Shown here: in pieces, positions 1 through 11,700 of the stretch
How the letters are laid out: each line of letters begins with the position of its first letter
Position numbering within the stretch: the stretch's first letter is position 1
Source: Sacculina carcini
Lineage: Eukaryota; Arthropoda; Thecostraca; Sacculinidae
Reading direction: 5' to 3'
Length of the DNA stretch: 64,000 nt
Assembly: GCA_916048095.2 (NCBI GenBank)
Contig: OU696574.1
Location: forward strand, 10,877,087-10,941,086
Made by a program: the position numbers and the translations under genes
The notes under the pieces: model-generated
The model's database searches: none
The model's input: only the letters and a program-made list of their open reading frames with translations
What the model was told of the DNA's origin: nothing

Positions 1-219
1 GGTCCCAGATTCAGAGTGGGTACGCCTCCTGATGTGCTGAGGTACACGGCCAGCGGCTCGTCAATGGATTTCGCCCTGGAAGTAGGACGGTCGAAATTCT
101 CCACGACTCTTGAACTTCGTGATGATGGAAGACATGGCTTTCTCCTGCCGCCTTCCTACATTAAGCCTAGTTGCAAAGAAACCATGGCAGCTTTCGTGGC
201 CATGATTAATACCATTTGA
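1..219 (+). CDS. Zinc carboxypeptidase (M14A), copy 1, last exon only, cut by window edge
   Basis: Partial gene. The open frame begins at base 1 and ends in TGA at 217-219. It encodes the C-terminal end of a pancreatic-type metallocarboxypeptidase: the tyrosine corresponding to Tyr248 (LRYTASG), a Met at the specificity position 255 (SSMDF), the catalytic Glu270 motif (LELRDDG) and the family terminus GFLLPPSYIKPS. It aligns with exon 7 of copies 2-4 from the GGP(R/S)FRVGT motif onward. Upstream exons lie outside the window. Its 3' flank (220-300) closely matches the 3' flank of copy 4, so these two copies share a duplicated tail. Copy 1 faces copy 2 tail-to-tail. Confidence 0.9.
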   Translation, partial: GPRFRVGTPPDVLRYTASGSSMDFALEVGRSKFSTTLELRDDGRHGFLLPPSYIKPSCKETMAAFVAMINTI

Positions 220-780
220 ATTCAAATTACCTAGATAATCCGATTGAAAATACACTTTATTGAAAGTCGGTCCATTTTTGTGTCTGTCACCATCAGCCGG
301 GAGTGATATCAAAATAGGTCACAAGTTTCAACTACTTTTTTCCATAACTGTTTTTTGGGATAATAAATATACTTCATTTGTTATAACATATTGACCTTGT
401 ACTTATGGTATTTACTTTAAATCATAAGCTTAGAGTTTTATCTTGTCCTAATAGATCATTGAAGTAGACCATTTTTACCCTTTTTTCGGTGGTTTTCTTT
501 GTTGACCCACAGGGTAGACACACGACCTCGACGACTTGGAGGTACTGGAATTCCACAAAATGTGTCAAAACCCACCTGAGCATACAGAAAATCTTGACCA
601 TCAACAATTTGAGAGCAACTCTTCATGTTTCTACGAGCCCCCGCATTTTTTCCTTCGCTCTCCTCAGTCCCCTAACGGAAAAATCCTAACGCCGCCACTA
701 CCTTCAAGTATATATAATAGTGTCAATACAGGTCCAGATATGATCTAAGATAATGTTTTTACCCTACAAATTTAGTCAGG
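220..780. other. 3' flank of copy 1; no further gene seen
   Basis: The first ~80 bases match the 3' flank of copy 4 (35298-35375), including an AATACA variant polyadenylation hexamer. The rest is AT-rich with short open frames that resemble nothing I recognise. Confidence 0.5.
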
Positions 781-1055
781 CATTTTGAACACAGCAGTGG
801 ATAAGGCTATGTTCGCGTGAATTTTGTATCGGCAAGGCCTAACGGTCCCGATTGGCACACCGCAGATCCGGCCGCCACACGGGCCATCGCAGTCACGGCC
901 AGCACAGAAAACTGCACGGCTGCGCGCACACGAAAAATGGGGTATCCCTTTAAGAAACGAACCCAAACGTTTCACCTCGCCAGAGAATCGAACCCTGGAC
1001 TTCTCGTGCACAGAGTGTGCGTCTTAACCACTCGGCTACGAGGCGGACGAGATGG
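781..1055 (-). mobile_element. tRNA-derived SINE
   Basis: Read on the minus strand, about 1050-970 is a tRNA-Ser-like head with an A box (TAGCCGAGTGG), a B box (GGTTCGATTCT) and a possible acceptor pairing CGCCTCG/CGAGGTG. The anticodon arm does not form a proper 7-base loop, so this is not a working tRNA. The body continues to about 781. A second copy with the same head (GCCGAGTGG ... GGCGAGGTGAAA) and body (CGAACATAGCCTT) lies at 57590-57835, in the same strand. Pol III boxes plus a shared non-tRNA body are the hallmark of a SINE. Confidence 0.65.
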
Positions 1056-1089
1056 TCCAGAGTTCAGAGGGTTCGTATCGGAACACGAA

Positions 1090-2690
1090 ATGAACTTTTT
1101 CGAGGTGCCTGCCGGTGAGTATTTATGTCGTATGATAGGTATTGAAGCAGTGTATGTACAACAGGGTGTTTGCTCACTTTACGTAGTAAGACAGCGTGCT
1201 CGATTTGCAACTGGGTCCCTGAAATCGCCGTTGCTGTTCACGCCCGAGGCGAATATGGCCGACGCCGCCGAAGCGTGAGTCCAGTGGAGGCTGCGCTGTC
1301 AGTCCAGCACGAGAGACGATCTTGACTCTTGAGATTATCAAGTCCATGCCATTGGTGATCTTGATATACGAGACCGCCACCTCGCGCATGAAGTCGAGGA
1401 CCGAGAGCTTTTCCGGTTTCTCCACCAGCTTCTTGTGGAGGAACCAGGTGTTCATCATGCTCATCTGGATTGCCCCCATCAGAAGAGATAATTATCAGTT
1501 TTTTCTCTCCAATTCCAATTACAAAGTGTGCCATCATCCAATCATTGTGGTCCACTACCCCATGTTACTGTTGTACTTGGAGATGACGCGGAACATGTCG
1601 ATCTCCACGGAGCTAAGGACATTTGGATAAGGATGTATGCATCCCCCAGGTTAGTTGGTCCTGTTTCAGTCCCCGGTCTCTTTCTCTTTCCCAACTAGCC
1701 TAGCCTAACTAACCTGACCATACATAACCTAACATAGAAAAAATAAACCCGGGACTGAAGTGGGACCAAACATATCTGGGACATAACAGCATATTTGCCG
1801 ACCTTCACCTTCTTCTCAGCGCGGCTGTACGCAGCGCCTTCACTGTAGGGCGTACCTTGGAGTATTTCGTCGCCATGTGATTGAAGCTGCTGTCGTTCTA
1901 CTTGACAAAAAAAATTCTGGTTCTTTTGGTTGAAATTCTGCCCCAAAGAGTCCCAGGCTTTCATCTCCTTGTCCGACTTGAGCGGAGCCTTCTTGGTTTA
2001 ATTGGCGAGGATGGTTCCTAACGCATTGAATCCCATTTTGGTCAGCGAGACTAGAAGTGGTGAAGAGGTGAACAATTTATCGGAGGAGAGCTTCTTCTCG
2101 TTAGCGATGTTGACCTGGGAGATGGGACTGAGGAATACTCGAGAGCCCATCGTGATCCCTGCTTAGCGACCCTGCTCCTTGTCCTGATACAAAGATGAAG
2201 CGTAGATGTATCCGTCCGAGGCACACAAGGACCATAACTTGTATCCGAATTAAATGGGCTTACTTCGAATGAACAGCTTCAGTTGTGATGGCCGTAAAAC
2301 TTAATGATCATATCATCGATTGAAAGAACCTTGGAAGCCCCTTCAACGTCAATCTCAACTTAGAATAATGTCAGCCTCAACCTCATCGACATCGAGGCCA
2401 AAGTCGTCCAGGAGGACCAAAACTTCATTCATAGTTAGATCACAGTGTGCAAATATCCTATTGAAAAATAAATACCTTTTGAAAAGAACCCACTATACGC
2501 GGTGTACCCTATGACGCTCTCCGGCAGTGATATATTTTTTGATCACCAAATCTAGAAAACTAAAAAAAACCTACCTAGAAATAGCATATTACATTTTTTC
2601 TTCGTATTTTATCATGTATAATGAGCCTAAATATGCAAAAAACAACTCCTTTCAATTAGCGACTTCATTAGTTTTGTGGTCGCCGGTTAA
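1090..2690 (-). pseudogene. piggyBac-type transposase remnant (PGBD-like)
   Basis: Minus-strand reading shows the order of a piggyBac transposase. There is an acidic N-terminus starting near 2432 (MNEVLVLLDDFGLDVDEVEA), a region like the first catalytic Asp (IDDMIIKFYGHHN, ~2318), the block IRSKPIQFGYKLWSLCASDG (~2270-2200), KKAPLKSDKEMKAW (~1990), KYNSNMG (~1575) and QMSMMNTWFLHKKL with FMREVAVSYIKI (~1465-1370). A C-terminal Cys-containing tail follows. Several frameshifts and stops make it a dead copy. The part 2045-2690 is repeated, in the same orientation, at 10127-10761. Confidence 0.8.
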
Positions 2691-2968
2691 AGTATGCGTT
2701 TCTAAGCTTCGCTAATATAGTATATTTAGGTAATAAATAAAGCTAGTAAATAAATAGTAAATATATAGAGCTAATAAATAAGCCCAGTGTGTATAGTATA
2801 GTGGACTCCAACTCTGTAAATGTGGTCTCCAATATTTTCTCTCTGCTATTGATCAAACCACGTGGGGAATTATCGAAATGTGTGCTTTTATAAACACAAA
2901 GTATTTCTGCATTGATTTGATCGGAAGGGGCTTTATCATTTTAACAGATGCTGAACGTTCTTCTAGCC

Positions 2969-3278
2969 CTGGGGCGGGCAAACTCTTCAGGGTGAGGGCC
3001 AGATGAGACTCTTGGAAGAAGGTCGCGGGCAGGAGTGACAAACGAAATCTCAGACTACTACCCCTAAATAAAATAATGGCAATATTAACAATAATAAAAA
3101 TGAAATGTAAAATGAGTTCAATAATACATTTCTTGGAAAACTTATGATTTATTGGAATTTCTTCTCTACTTTTAGTCTGCGGGCAGGATTGCAATATTAA
3201 AGTATAGCAGGGTGGTGGACCGGACGCTAGGCCTTCGCGGATCGAATGTGGCCCGCGGGACGAAGACTGCCCGCCCTG
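2969..3278. mobile_element. hAT MITE with perfect 8-bp target duplication
   Basis: The 310-bp segment starts CTGGGGCGGGC and ends GCCCGCCCTG, giving imperfect terminal inverted repeats of the CAGGG(G)CGGGC type. GC-rich subterminal stretches (GCGGGCCACATTCG on one side) follow. It is flanked on both sides by TTCTAGCC (2961-2968 and 3279-3286), an exact 8-bp duplication as made by hAT transposases. No coding capacity. Confidence 0.85.
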
Positions 3279-3286
3279 TTCTAGCC

Positions 3287-3815
3287 CGTTCGCTCACAAT
3301 AGTTCAGCTCATATACAAACCTCATAGATACAGACACCAAATAATTAAATATACAAACCTCAAACAGACATCCACAACTGTCAGGTTGAGTATGGAGTAA
3401 ACAAACATCTCTGGTATGAAGAATTAGACGCCACTCTACGCCGAATGTGCATGAACACAACCCACGCACATACAACTACAAGATCGAATTCAGCAACAGT
3501 GCATGCAGGAACTCATCGAGAGTTTATTGCTATATACACACACTAACTCGGTCTCTGTCGACACGTGATCCATAGTTTTCGATTCAGCGAGAGTAACGTT
3601 AAGTGTCCTCTGAGTGCGATAAAATATACAAACCCGGCTAGAGATACATCCGAGAAGCGTACCGGAGATAAACGTCAATGCAGAATAGCCAATATATGCC
3701 GTATGCAACCCCGTCTCAGTCATGTGAATGCGAAATCAAGCCTAGCTGTATCATCTCTGTATACTTATATCTGTAAACAAATTTACTTCAAAGACTTTGA
3801 TATCAGTTTATATAT
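3287..3815. other. No gene seen; low-complexity and unassigned DNA
   Basis: Contains repeated short phrases such as 'atatacaaacc' but no coding signal, RNA gene or recognisable transposon that I can support. Confidence 0.4.
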
Positions 3816-3819
3816 TACT

Positions 3820-4256
3820 AGCATTAAAACCCGCCCGTTGTGCGGAGCAATTAATAAAAAAAATTGCAAATTAAAAATAAATAAGGCAAAGTCATGAAAA
3901 CCTTAATCAATTAAAAGGTCTAAATTTCATTATTTTTAATTTTATTTTAACAAAATATTTTCACTCAACCCGCCTCATATTTAAACCCGCCCGACGTGAG
4001 GAAAAATTCAGAACTCGAACACCATCAGTTCTGGTTCTTGAAGTCGAATCCATTAGTTTTGTATATGAATTCATTCTATACGGTGAAATTGAACGTTTTA
4101 TTGCTGCCCGCGGGACATTTTTATTTCATAAAAATGAGCCATCGCTTCGTTTGCGTTTGAAGCCCCTGATCATTGAACCAGCGAACCATGAACCAGCGCA
4201 ATTATGTCACCTCATATTCAAGCATACATACACAGACAGACAGATAATTTCTTCTT

Positions 4257-4308
<52 letters not shown>
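3820..4308 (+). mobile_element. Unclassified element with AAAACCCGCCCGTTGTGCGG head and TA-rich tail
   Basis: Begins with AGCATTAAAACCCGCCCG...GCGGAGCAATT and ends with a CAGACAGACAG microsatellite and a (TA)n run at about 4259-4308. The next element (4309) opens with the same head directly after the (TA)n. Both copies therefore start at the same sequence next to TA-rich DNA. No open frame. The class (Helitron-like, Penelope-like, or other non-autonomous retroelement) cannot be decided here. Confidence 0.5.
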
Positions 4309-4309
<1 letters not shown>

Positions 4310-7300
4310 CATTAAAACCCGCCCGTTGTGCGGAGCAATTCATAACACTTCAGATACACTTTGGAAAATTCAGATACACTTTGGAAAATTAAGAATAATA
4401 CCGTGTTGTAGAAAACAAAATTTCTAGCACGATGGTATAATTAATTTTAATGTATGACAAACAGTTCCTGAGAAATGGGTAGAAAAATGAAAAAATTTTA
4501 GTCACCCGGTGTTCAAGTGTAATTTTGGATGTATTTGAGAATTTTGCCAATTTTACACGTTTTTTGTATCATTTGTGGGTATAAATTATAGCTTATCTTG
4601 TAGAACACAAAATTATCTACATAGTAGTATATTCCTGTGTAATCGCAAGTGCGCATAATAGCTGTCAAATTGGCAATATGTCCTTTTGAATTTACACCGC
4701 CGTAACTTCCTTTAGATACACTTTGCAAAATTACAAATTATACCGTATTGTAGAAAACAAAATTTCTAGCACGATGGTATAATTTATTTTTATGTGTAAC
4801 AAATAGTTCCTGAGAAATAGGTAGAAAAATGAATTAATTTTAGTCGCCCGGTGTTCAAGTGTAATTTTGGATGTATTTGAGAATTTTTCCAATTTTACAC
4901 GTTTTTTGTATCATTTGTGGGTATAAATTATAGCTTATCTTGTAGAACACAAAATTCTCTACACAGTAGTATGTTCCTGAGTAATCGCAAGTTCGTCAAT
5001 TGTGATTAGACTTCAGTGAAATTAAATCAGTGTATATTCATGTGTAATCGCCAGTGCGCATAATAGCTGTCAAATTGGCAACATGACATTTTGACTTTAC
5101 ACCGCCGTAACTTCCTTCAGATACACTTTGGATATTTAAGAATTATACCGTATTGTAGAAACCAAAATTTCTAGCACGATGGTATAATTCATTTTAATGT
5201 GTCACAATTAGTTTTTGAGAAATAGGTAGAAAAATGAATAAATTTTAGTCACCCGGTGCTCAAGTGTAATTTTGGATGTATTTGAGAATTTTGCCAATTT
5301 TACACGTTTTTTGTATCATTTGTGGGTATAAATTATACCTTTTCTTGTAGAACACAAAATTTTCTACACAGTAGTATATTCCGTTATTGAGGACAATAAA
5401 GCCTTTATATTCAGTATAGTGTAGCATTAATTAAACTGTACGCAATAAAACCACACCATCCATGCTTGGAGATAATATGATGAATTCTTAATTGTGATTG
5501 GGCTTCAGTGAAATTTAATCGGTGTATATTCCTGTGTAATCGCAAGTGCGCATAATAGCTGTCAAATTGGCAACATGATAATTTGACTTTACACCGCCAT
5601 AACTTCGTTCAGATACACTTTGTAAAATTTCAAATTATACCGTATTGTAGAAAACAAGATTTCTAGCACGATGGTATAATTTATTCTTATGTTTAACAAA
5701 TAGTTACTGAGAAATAGTAGAAAAATTAATTAATTTTATTCGGCCGGTGTTCAAGTGAAATTTTGGATGTATTTGAGAATTTTGCCAATTTTACACGTTT
5801 TTTGTATCATTTGTGGGTATAAATTATAGCTTATCTTGTAGAACACCAAATTATCTACACAGTAGTATATTCCTGTGTAATCGCAAGTGCGTAAATTATG
5901 ATTGGACTTCAGTGAAATTAAATCAGTGTATATTCATGTGTAATCGCAAGTGCGCATAATAGCTGTCAAATTGGCAACATGACAATTTGACTTTACACCG
6001 CCGTAACTTCCTTCAGATACACTTTGGAAAATTAAAAATTATACCGTATTGTAGAAAACAAAATTTCTAGCACGATGGTATAATTAATTTTAATATATGA
6101 CAAACAGTTGCTGAGAAATGGGTAGAAAAATGAATTAATTTTAGTCACCCGGTGTTCAAGTGTAATTTTGGATGTATTTGAGAATTTTGCCAATTTTACA
6201 CGTTTTTTGTATCATTTGTGGGTATAAATTATACATTTTCTTGTAGAACACAAAATTCTCTACACAGTAGTATATTCCTGTGTAATCGCAAGTGCGCATA
6301 ATAGCTGTCAAATTGGCAATATGTCCATTTGACTTTACACCGCCGTAACTTCCTTCAGATACACTTTGGAAAATTAAGAATTATACCGCATTTAAGAAAA
6401 TACAATTTCCAGCACGATGATATAATTTATTTTAATGTGTGACAAATAGTTCCTGAGAAATAGGTAGAAAAATGAATTAATTTAGGCGCCCGGTGATCAA
6501 GTGTAATTTTGGATGTATTTGACAATTTTGCCAATTTTACACATTTTTTTTATCATTTGTGGGTATAAATTATAACTTTTCTTGTAGAACACAAAATTAT
6601 CTACACAATAGTATAATTTTTATAGCTGTACCATTGCTGGTTTATGAGGAATAGATAGGGGAATATTTACCAAAACATTCACGGTTTCCAGTGCTAATTT
6701 TGCATTTTTGACTTTGTCATTTTGACTTCACACCGCCGTAACTTTTTTTTAATACACTTTGGAAAATTAAAATTATACCGTGTTGTAGCAAACAAAATTC
6801 CCAGCATGATGGTATTATTTATTTAGTTGTGTGATAATTAGTTTTTGATACATAGATAAAAAAGTATAGAAAATCGGACGCGTGGAGTATAAATATAATT
6901 TTGAATATAGATTGAAATTTTGTCATGTTTACATCTTTTATGTTCTATTTTTGGATATGAATTATAACCTATCTTGTAGAACAGAAAATTCTCTACACAG
7001 TGGTATAATCTGTTTGGCTGTACCATTTCTGGTTTATGAGGAGTAGATGGCAGAGCATTGACCACAATTTTCGCATTTTTCAGAGTTCATTTAGTCTTTT
7101 CACCGCTATAACTTTTTTTGATTTCATTTTTGAAATTTAAAATTTAATCTAAAGTGTAGACAAGAAAATTTCCAACGTGATGATATAAATTGTTAGCGGG
7201 TAGGCTGAGTGGTGGCCGAATAATAGCTGATAGAAAATGGACCAAGGAGGGTCGAACACACACACAGACACACACACACACAGACACACAGAGGATCTCT

Positions 7301-7313
7301 TTTATATATATAG
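4309..7313 (+). repeat. Mobile element carrying a tandem array of ~340-490-bp dimeric units
   Basis: After the head AAAACCCGCCCGTTGTGCGG, the landmark 'agatacacttt' recurs near 4350, 4710, 5115, 5610, 6015, 6355 and, degraded, 6745; the last unit starts near 7110. Each unit has two related halves: one with 'tgtagaaaacaaaatttc' between TATA(C)CG and GGTATAAT, the other with 'tgtagaacacaaaatt' between TATAGC and AGTATA. Units differ in length through extra 'tcagtgaaattaaatcagtg' blocks. The element ends with a (CA)n microsatellite, AGAGGATCTCTTTTATATATATAGAT at about 7289-7313. The same 3' end occurs once more at 58330-58783. Confidence 0.75.
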
Positions 7314-7330
7314 ATTTTTGTATAAATTGG

Positions 7331-7430
7331 CAATATTTTTGACGAACTAGCAAAATAGGCATATATATGGAAAAACCCATAAAATAGGCAAATATAGGCA
7401 TTTATGACATTTTGCCTAAACATCCGGTCT
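7331..7430. mobile_element. Terminal fragment of an unidentified DNA transposon
   Basis: The stretch ends in GCCTAAACATCCGGTCT (7414-7430), directly abutting pogo transposase sequence, and contains several AAAATAGGC-like motifs. The same 17 bases sit at 27701-27717, again exactly where a pogo transposase copy breaks off and again preceded by AAAATAGGC/GCCTATTTT motifs. This looks like a terminal inverted repeat with subterminal binding sites. Confidence 0.4.
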
Positions 7431-8345
7431 TAATTGATAACAAAGAAATTTCTCCTCACTTTTATGTGTTGAATAAATGAAAACTGCAATATTTTGAACT
7501 CTCACAGATTGAGAACATGGATGAAACACCTCTGTGTTTTGACATGGCTGGCAAGAGAACAGTTGAGTCCAAGGGAAGCAGAGCTGTCCAAATCAGAACA
7601 ACTGGATATGAAAGAACACTCTTCACCACAGTCCTGACCTGCATGACAGATGGAACTAAGCTCAGGCCAATGGTGATTTTTAAGCGAAAGTCAGCTCCAA
7701 ATGAGAAATTTCCAACCGGTGTGGTGGTCCATTTGCATCTCAAAGGACAAATGGATAAAGAAGGAATTGTGCTGTGGTTCAAGAAAGTTGTAAATACCAG
7801 TCCTGGGCGCTCATGGAGAAGAAATCCCTTTCAGTGTGGGATCAGTTCAGAGCACACATGACTGACAAAGTGAAGAGAAAATAGGCTTCTCTCAACACCA
7901 CTCAAACAGTGATTCGTGGTGGCGTGACATCTACCCTGCAGCCTCTGGATATTGTTCTGAACAAGCCATTCAAGAACAGAATGAGGTAAAAATGGATGGC
8001 TTGGATATCCCCTGATCAGCAAGAACCGAACAAGAGTGGAAACCTCAAGAAAGCCTAGTCTGTCTCTAGTCTCTATTTGGGCCAAGGAAGCCTGGTATGA
8101 CATTCCGTCTCAAATGGTTGTCAAGGATTTCCTGAAAACTAGAATCTCAAGCAATTCGGATGTCACAGAAAACGATTAACTCTGGAAATAAAACACAGAA
8201 GAAGAAGAAGAAAATGAAGATGATGAAGACCAGGCCGACCCCAGTTTGGATACAGACACAAGACCAACTCCGGAAGAAGAGTTTAATGAACTATTTTTGG
8301 TGATATTGATGGATTCTGATTTAAATGCCTAAAATGTAATTTCTT
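7431..8345 (+). pseudogene. pogo/Tigger-type DDE transposase, C-terminal half, broken
   Basis: Reads from a linker (ISPHFYVLNK, TGA, QYFELSQIENMDET) into the DDE_1 domain of pogo/Tigger (TIGD-like) transposases. The first catalytic Asp is in NMDET (~7515), then RTTGYERTLFTTVL, MVIFKRK and KFPTGVVV. Shifted segments follow: SLWDQFRAH (second Asp, ~7835) and GGVTSTLQPLDIVLNKPF (third Asp, ~7945). An acidic tail ends near 8330. The internal TGA and several frameshifts make it inactive. A longer copy lies inverted at 35700-36995, and both lie at the 3' side of a carboxypeptidase gene. Confidence 0.85.
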
Positions 8346-8755
8346 GGCAAAAGTATACTTCTCATAGAAAACAAGACAAAATTTTCACGGAAAAATCTGA
8401 AAACCTAAGTGGAGCGTTATACTTGGTTATGTAAAGAAAGACCAGTTTTTCAATTCAAATGTGGGGAGCATTATACTTGGGTAAACATTAAACTTAGTGA
8501 TTACGGTATGTGCTTCCTGGCTACCTGATTCTCTGCATCTACAGCCGTGTATAAATGTGTCAGTCTCGTATGTCGCAATGAACAGTCGGTCCAGAACACT
8601 CGCCTGGTTCGGTTTCGTTGTTCCGTGACAACCCAAACGCCACAAGAATATATTTCGACGTTCTTAGAATGACTGAGCTTAAAGACGCAAAAATCGAACG
8701 ATTATCAAGGATTTGTATTCAAAACCAAATTATATAACTTATTTGAATGCATGAT
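8346..8755. other. 3' flank of carboxypeptidase copy 2
   Basis: About 8450-8660 is the inverted counterpart of 35395-35600 downstream of copy 4. The same block (with 'gaacactcgcctggttcgg') recurs at 17626-17765 and 26376-26515. It is a conserved flank of the duplication unit. No gene seen. Confidence 0.7.
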
Positions 8756-11700
8756 TCAAATAGCATCAGTCATGGCCACGAATGCTGCCATGGCTTCTTT
8801 GCAGCTAGGCTTGATGAAGGAAGGCGGCAGGAGAAAGCGGTATTTTCCATCATCACGAAGTTCGAGCGTCGTGGTGAATTTCGACTGTCCTACTCCCAGG
8901 GCGAAATCCATTGACGAGCCGCTGGCATTGTACTTCAGCAGATCGGAAGTGGTACCCACTCTGAAACTGGGACCTCCGGCAGATATTATTGCCTGTTGTC
9001 CGACGGTACCCACGCGCATGTATTCGTTGTAATTTCTGGGATGTTCGGAAGTGTAGCCGTAGTTGAGCAGAACCAATTGACTGTAGCTGATGATGCACAA
9101 GAACAAACACAACTTTATGAGTCCGTCATAAGGTCGTCATCATGAATGAGAACATGTGCAATAAATCAACTAAGAATATCAAATATTCATATAAAATAAA
9201 AAAATATTGACCAATCATCTATGAACTTTCTATAGCAAATTCGACTTCAAAGAGTAGTTAGAATCGCGTGTAGCTCATCTCTATAGTGGTTCAGTCCTTA
9301 TCTCCATATTTTATTCACGTTATATGCAGATGTTCATTGTTTTTCTGCATGGCTGGGTTGAGTTAGTTACCTGTGCAACGACAGGTACATGTGAATGTTT
9401 CCACTGAGTCTTCTGATCAGGCGACTCATGGCTCGCACTTCACGCTCGTTTCCAGGTCGTGGTCCATGGTAGTTCCAAGCGCATGGATCTGCGGACGCTC
9501 CATTCTGGGATTGTATATAAAAATGTACGGTAAAAATGTTGAATGAAAAATGTTTGCTTCCTATGCTTAATCATTCAAGCAATTAATATAAGTACAACAC
9601 AGTAAGATCATAATATGCAAATATAACAAATATTTTCATACGTTAAGCCACTTGTTAATTACAGGGTATCTCCCAGGTTAAGAGTTATTTTTACACTGTT
9701 CAATAAACTGAAGTCAGCAGAATTCTCTGGGAGAATAATTACATATTTATACACCCCAGCTAATTTGTCGGGGGTATATATACTCCCATACCCCTAGGAT
9801 CTACGCCCATGGCTTCAACAGTAGAAATGAGCTTTTAGTGTTGAATACTCGAGTGAATAGTAATGAGTTTGTGTGAGTTTATGTGTGAAATTATCGTGCG
9901 TGAGAACTTACAGTTGACCATTTGAAGGCGAAGTTTCTGTTGAGGTCAACTCCTCTACAATCCGTTCCATTAATGTAGCTGCGTGATTTTCTCCACATAC
10001 GATCAGCTGTGAAAGCAAAAGTTATATTGCTCAACGAATTTCCATCAATTTGCAATTTTATATAGTGGTTGTAAAGTATGTGTGGGATAACTCCGGAATT
10101 GATTATTGCTGAATGTCAGTGGCTGCCGCGTGCGAGGAGTGATGGAGAGGTGAACAATTTTTTGAACGAGAGCTCCTTCTCGTTAGCGATGTTGACCTGG
10201 GAGATGGGACTGAGGAATACTCGAGAGCCCATCGGGATCCCTGCTTAGCGACCCTGCTCCTTGTGCTGACATAAAGATGAAGTGTAGATGTATCCGTCGG
10301 AGGCGCACAAAGACCATAACTTTTATCCGAATCGAATGGGTTTTCCTCGAATGAAGTGATTCAGGTCGTGATGACCGTAATACGTTATGATCATCTTATC
10401 GATTGAAAGTCTTGGAAACCCCCCAATGGCAGCCTCAACTTATAAGAATGTCAGCCTCAACCTCATCGACATCGAGGTTAAGGTTGTCCAGCAATGCCAC
10501 AACCTCATTCATAGTGAAATTGCAATGTGCAGAGATCCTATTAAAAATAAAAGACATTAGAAAAACACCCATTATACGCCGTGTACCTTACGGCGCTCTC
10601 CGGTAGTGATCTTTTTTATACCACCCTGAGAATCTGAAAAATCTAAAAAATAACATTAAATTTTTCCTCGAATTTCACCATGTATAATTAACCTAAATAT
10701 ACAAGGAATAACTAATATCAATTCGTCCACTTCATTCATTTTATGGTCGCCGATTAATGGGTTAAACACAACCTTAATTCTTTGTAGGTTGAATACCTTC
10801 TATGGCGCGACAGTGCGCCTCCTGGAGACGGAGCTCAAGGAACCAGAGATCATGGGGGCCATAAACGAGGTCATGAAGAGCGAGGTAGGTGGGAGAGGGC
10901 AGCAGCTACTCCCTTCACTGAAGAGGACAAAGAGATTCTGCAAGAGTACTACAAGGTGATGAAGCCTGTCACCATCTGCCTGTACAGGCTGAGGTCAATG
11001 CCTACATGGGGATCCTCCTGCCCTACGGAGGATGAGAAAGAGTTGCGCTATGCTGGCTCCCCGGTGGATGCCTTATTAAGTCAGGATGTCACTATCCATG
11101 GATTTAAAAACAGGTATGCTGCATCATTTTTTAAATAAAATTTGAAATTACCATCTAAATAATACAATCTGTTGTATCTTATATTTGAAAACTAAAATAT
11201 GCGTCCTTTTTGTGAGAGAGTCATGCAACTCTTTACTGGTGGGGACTTCCTGACGACTACCTCGGCCCACCCCAACCATGGCCCCTTAATTTTGAAGCAT
11301 ATGACCTCTACCCTTGCAGAAGACATCAATGAGAGGTTCATCATGGAGATCGTCACCTCCATAACATTTACACCTCACCCTCTCTACTCCAGCCTGAGCT
11401 GGGACATGGTGACAGAAAAACCTAAGGAAGCCAGTGACGACCCATTTGGCTCTTGGAAGGCTCCACTGTCATAGAGGAGGATGGGCCAAACATTGAGGAG
11501 CTTATCATGAAGGAGATGGACACCTGGGACAGGAGCAAGGTGGCAGAGGTGAAGCCTGGGCAGTTCCCCAGCATGTACAGGGAGAAGTGATATCGCTGTC
11601 CATCAAGTACAACACGGCCTTGTCTAGCTCTGCTGCAGTGGAGCACATATTCAGCACTGCTGATTACGTCCTCAGGCCCAAGCGTGCAAACATGACCAGC

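Noticed and set aside
970..1050. Functional tRNA-Ser gene
   Set aside because: A and B boxes are present, but the anticodon arm cannot form a 5-bp stem with a 7-base loop.
817..1278. 153-codon plus-strand open frame
   Set aside because: It overlies the complement of a tRNA-derived SINE and the tail of the piggyBac remnant; no domain of its own.
4309..7313. CRISPR-like regular repeat array
   Set aside because: Units are hundreds of bases long, variable and eukaryotic; no short direct repeats with unique spacers.
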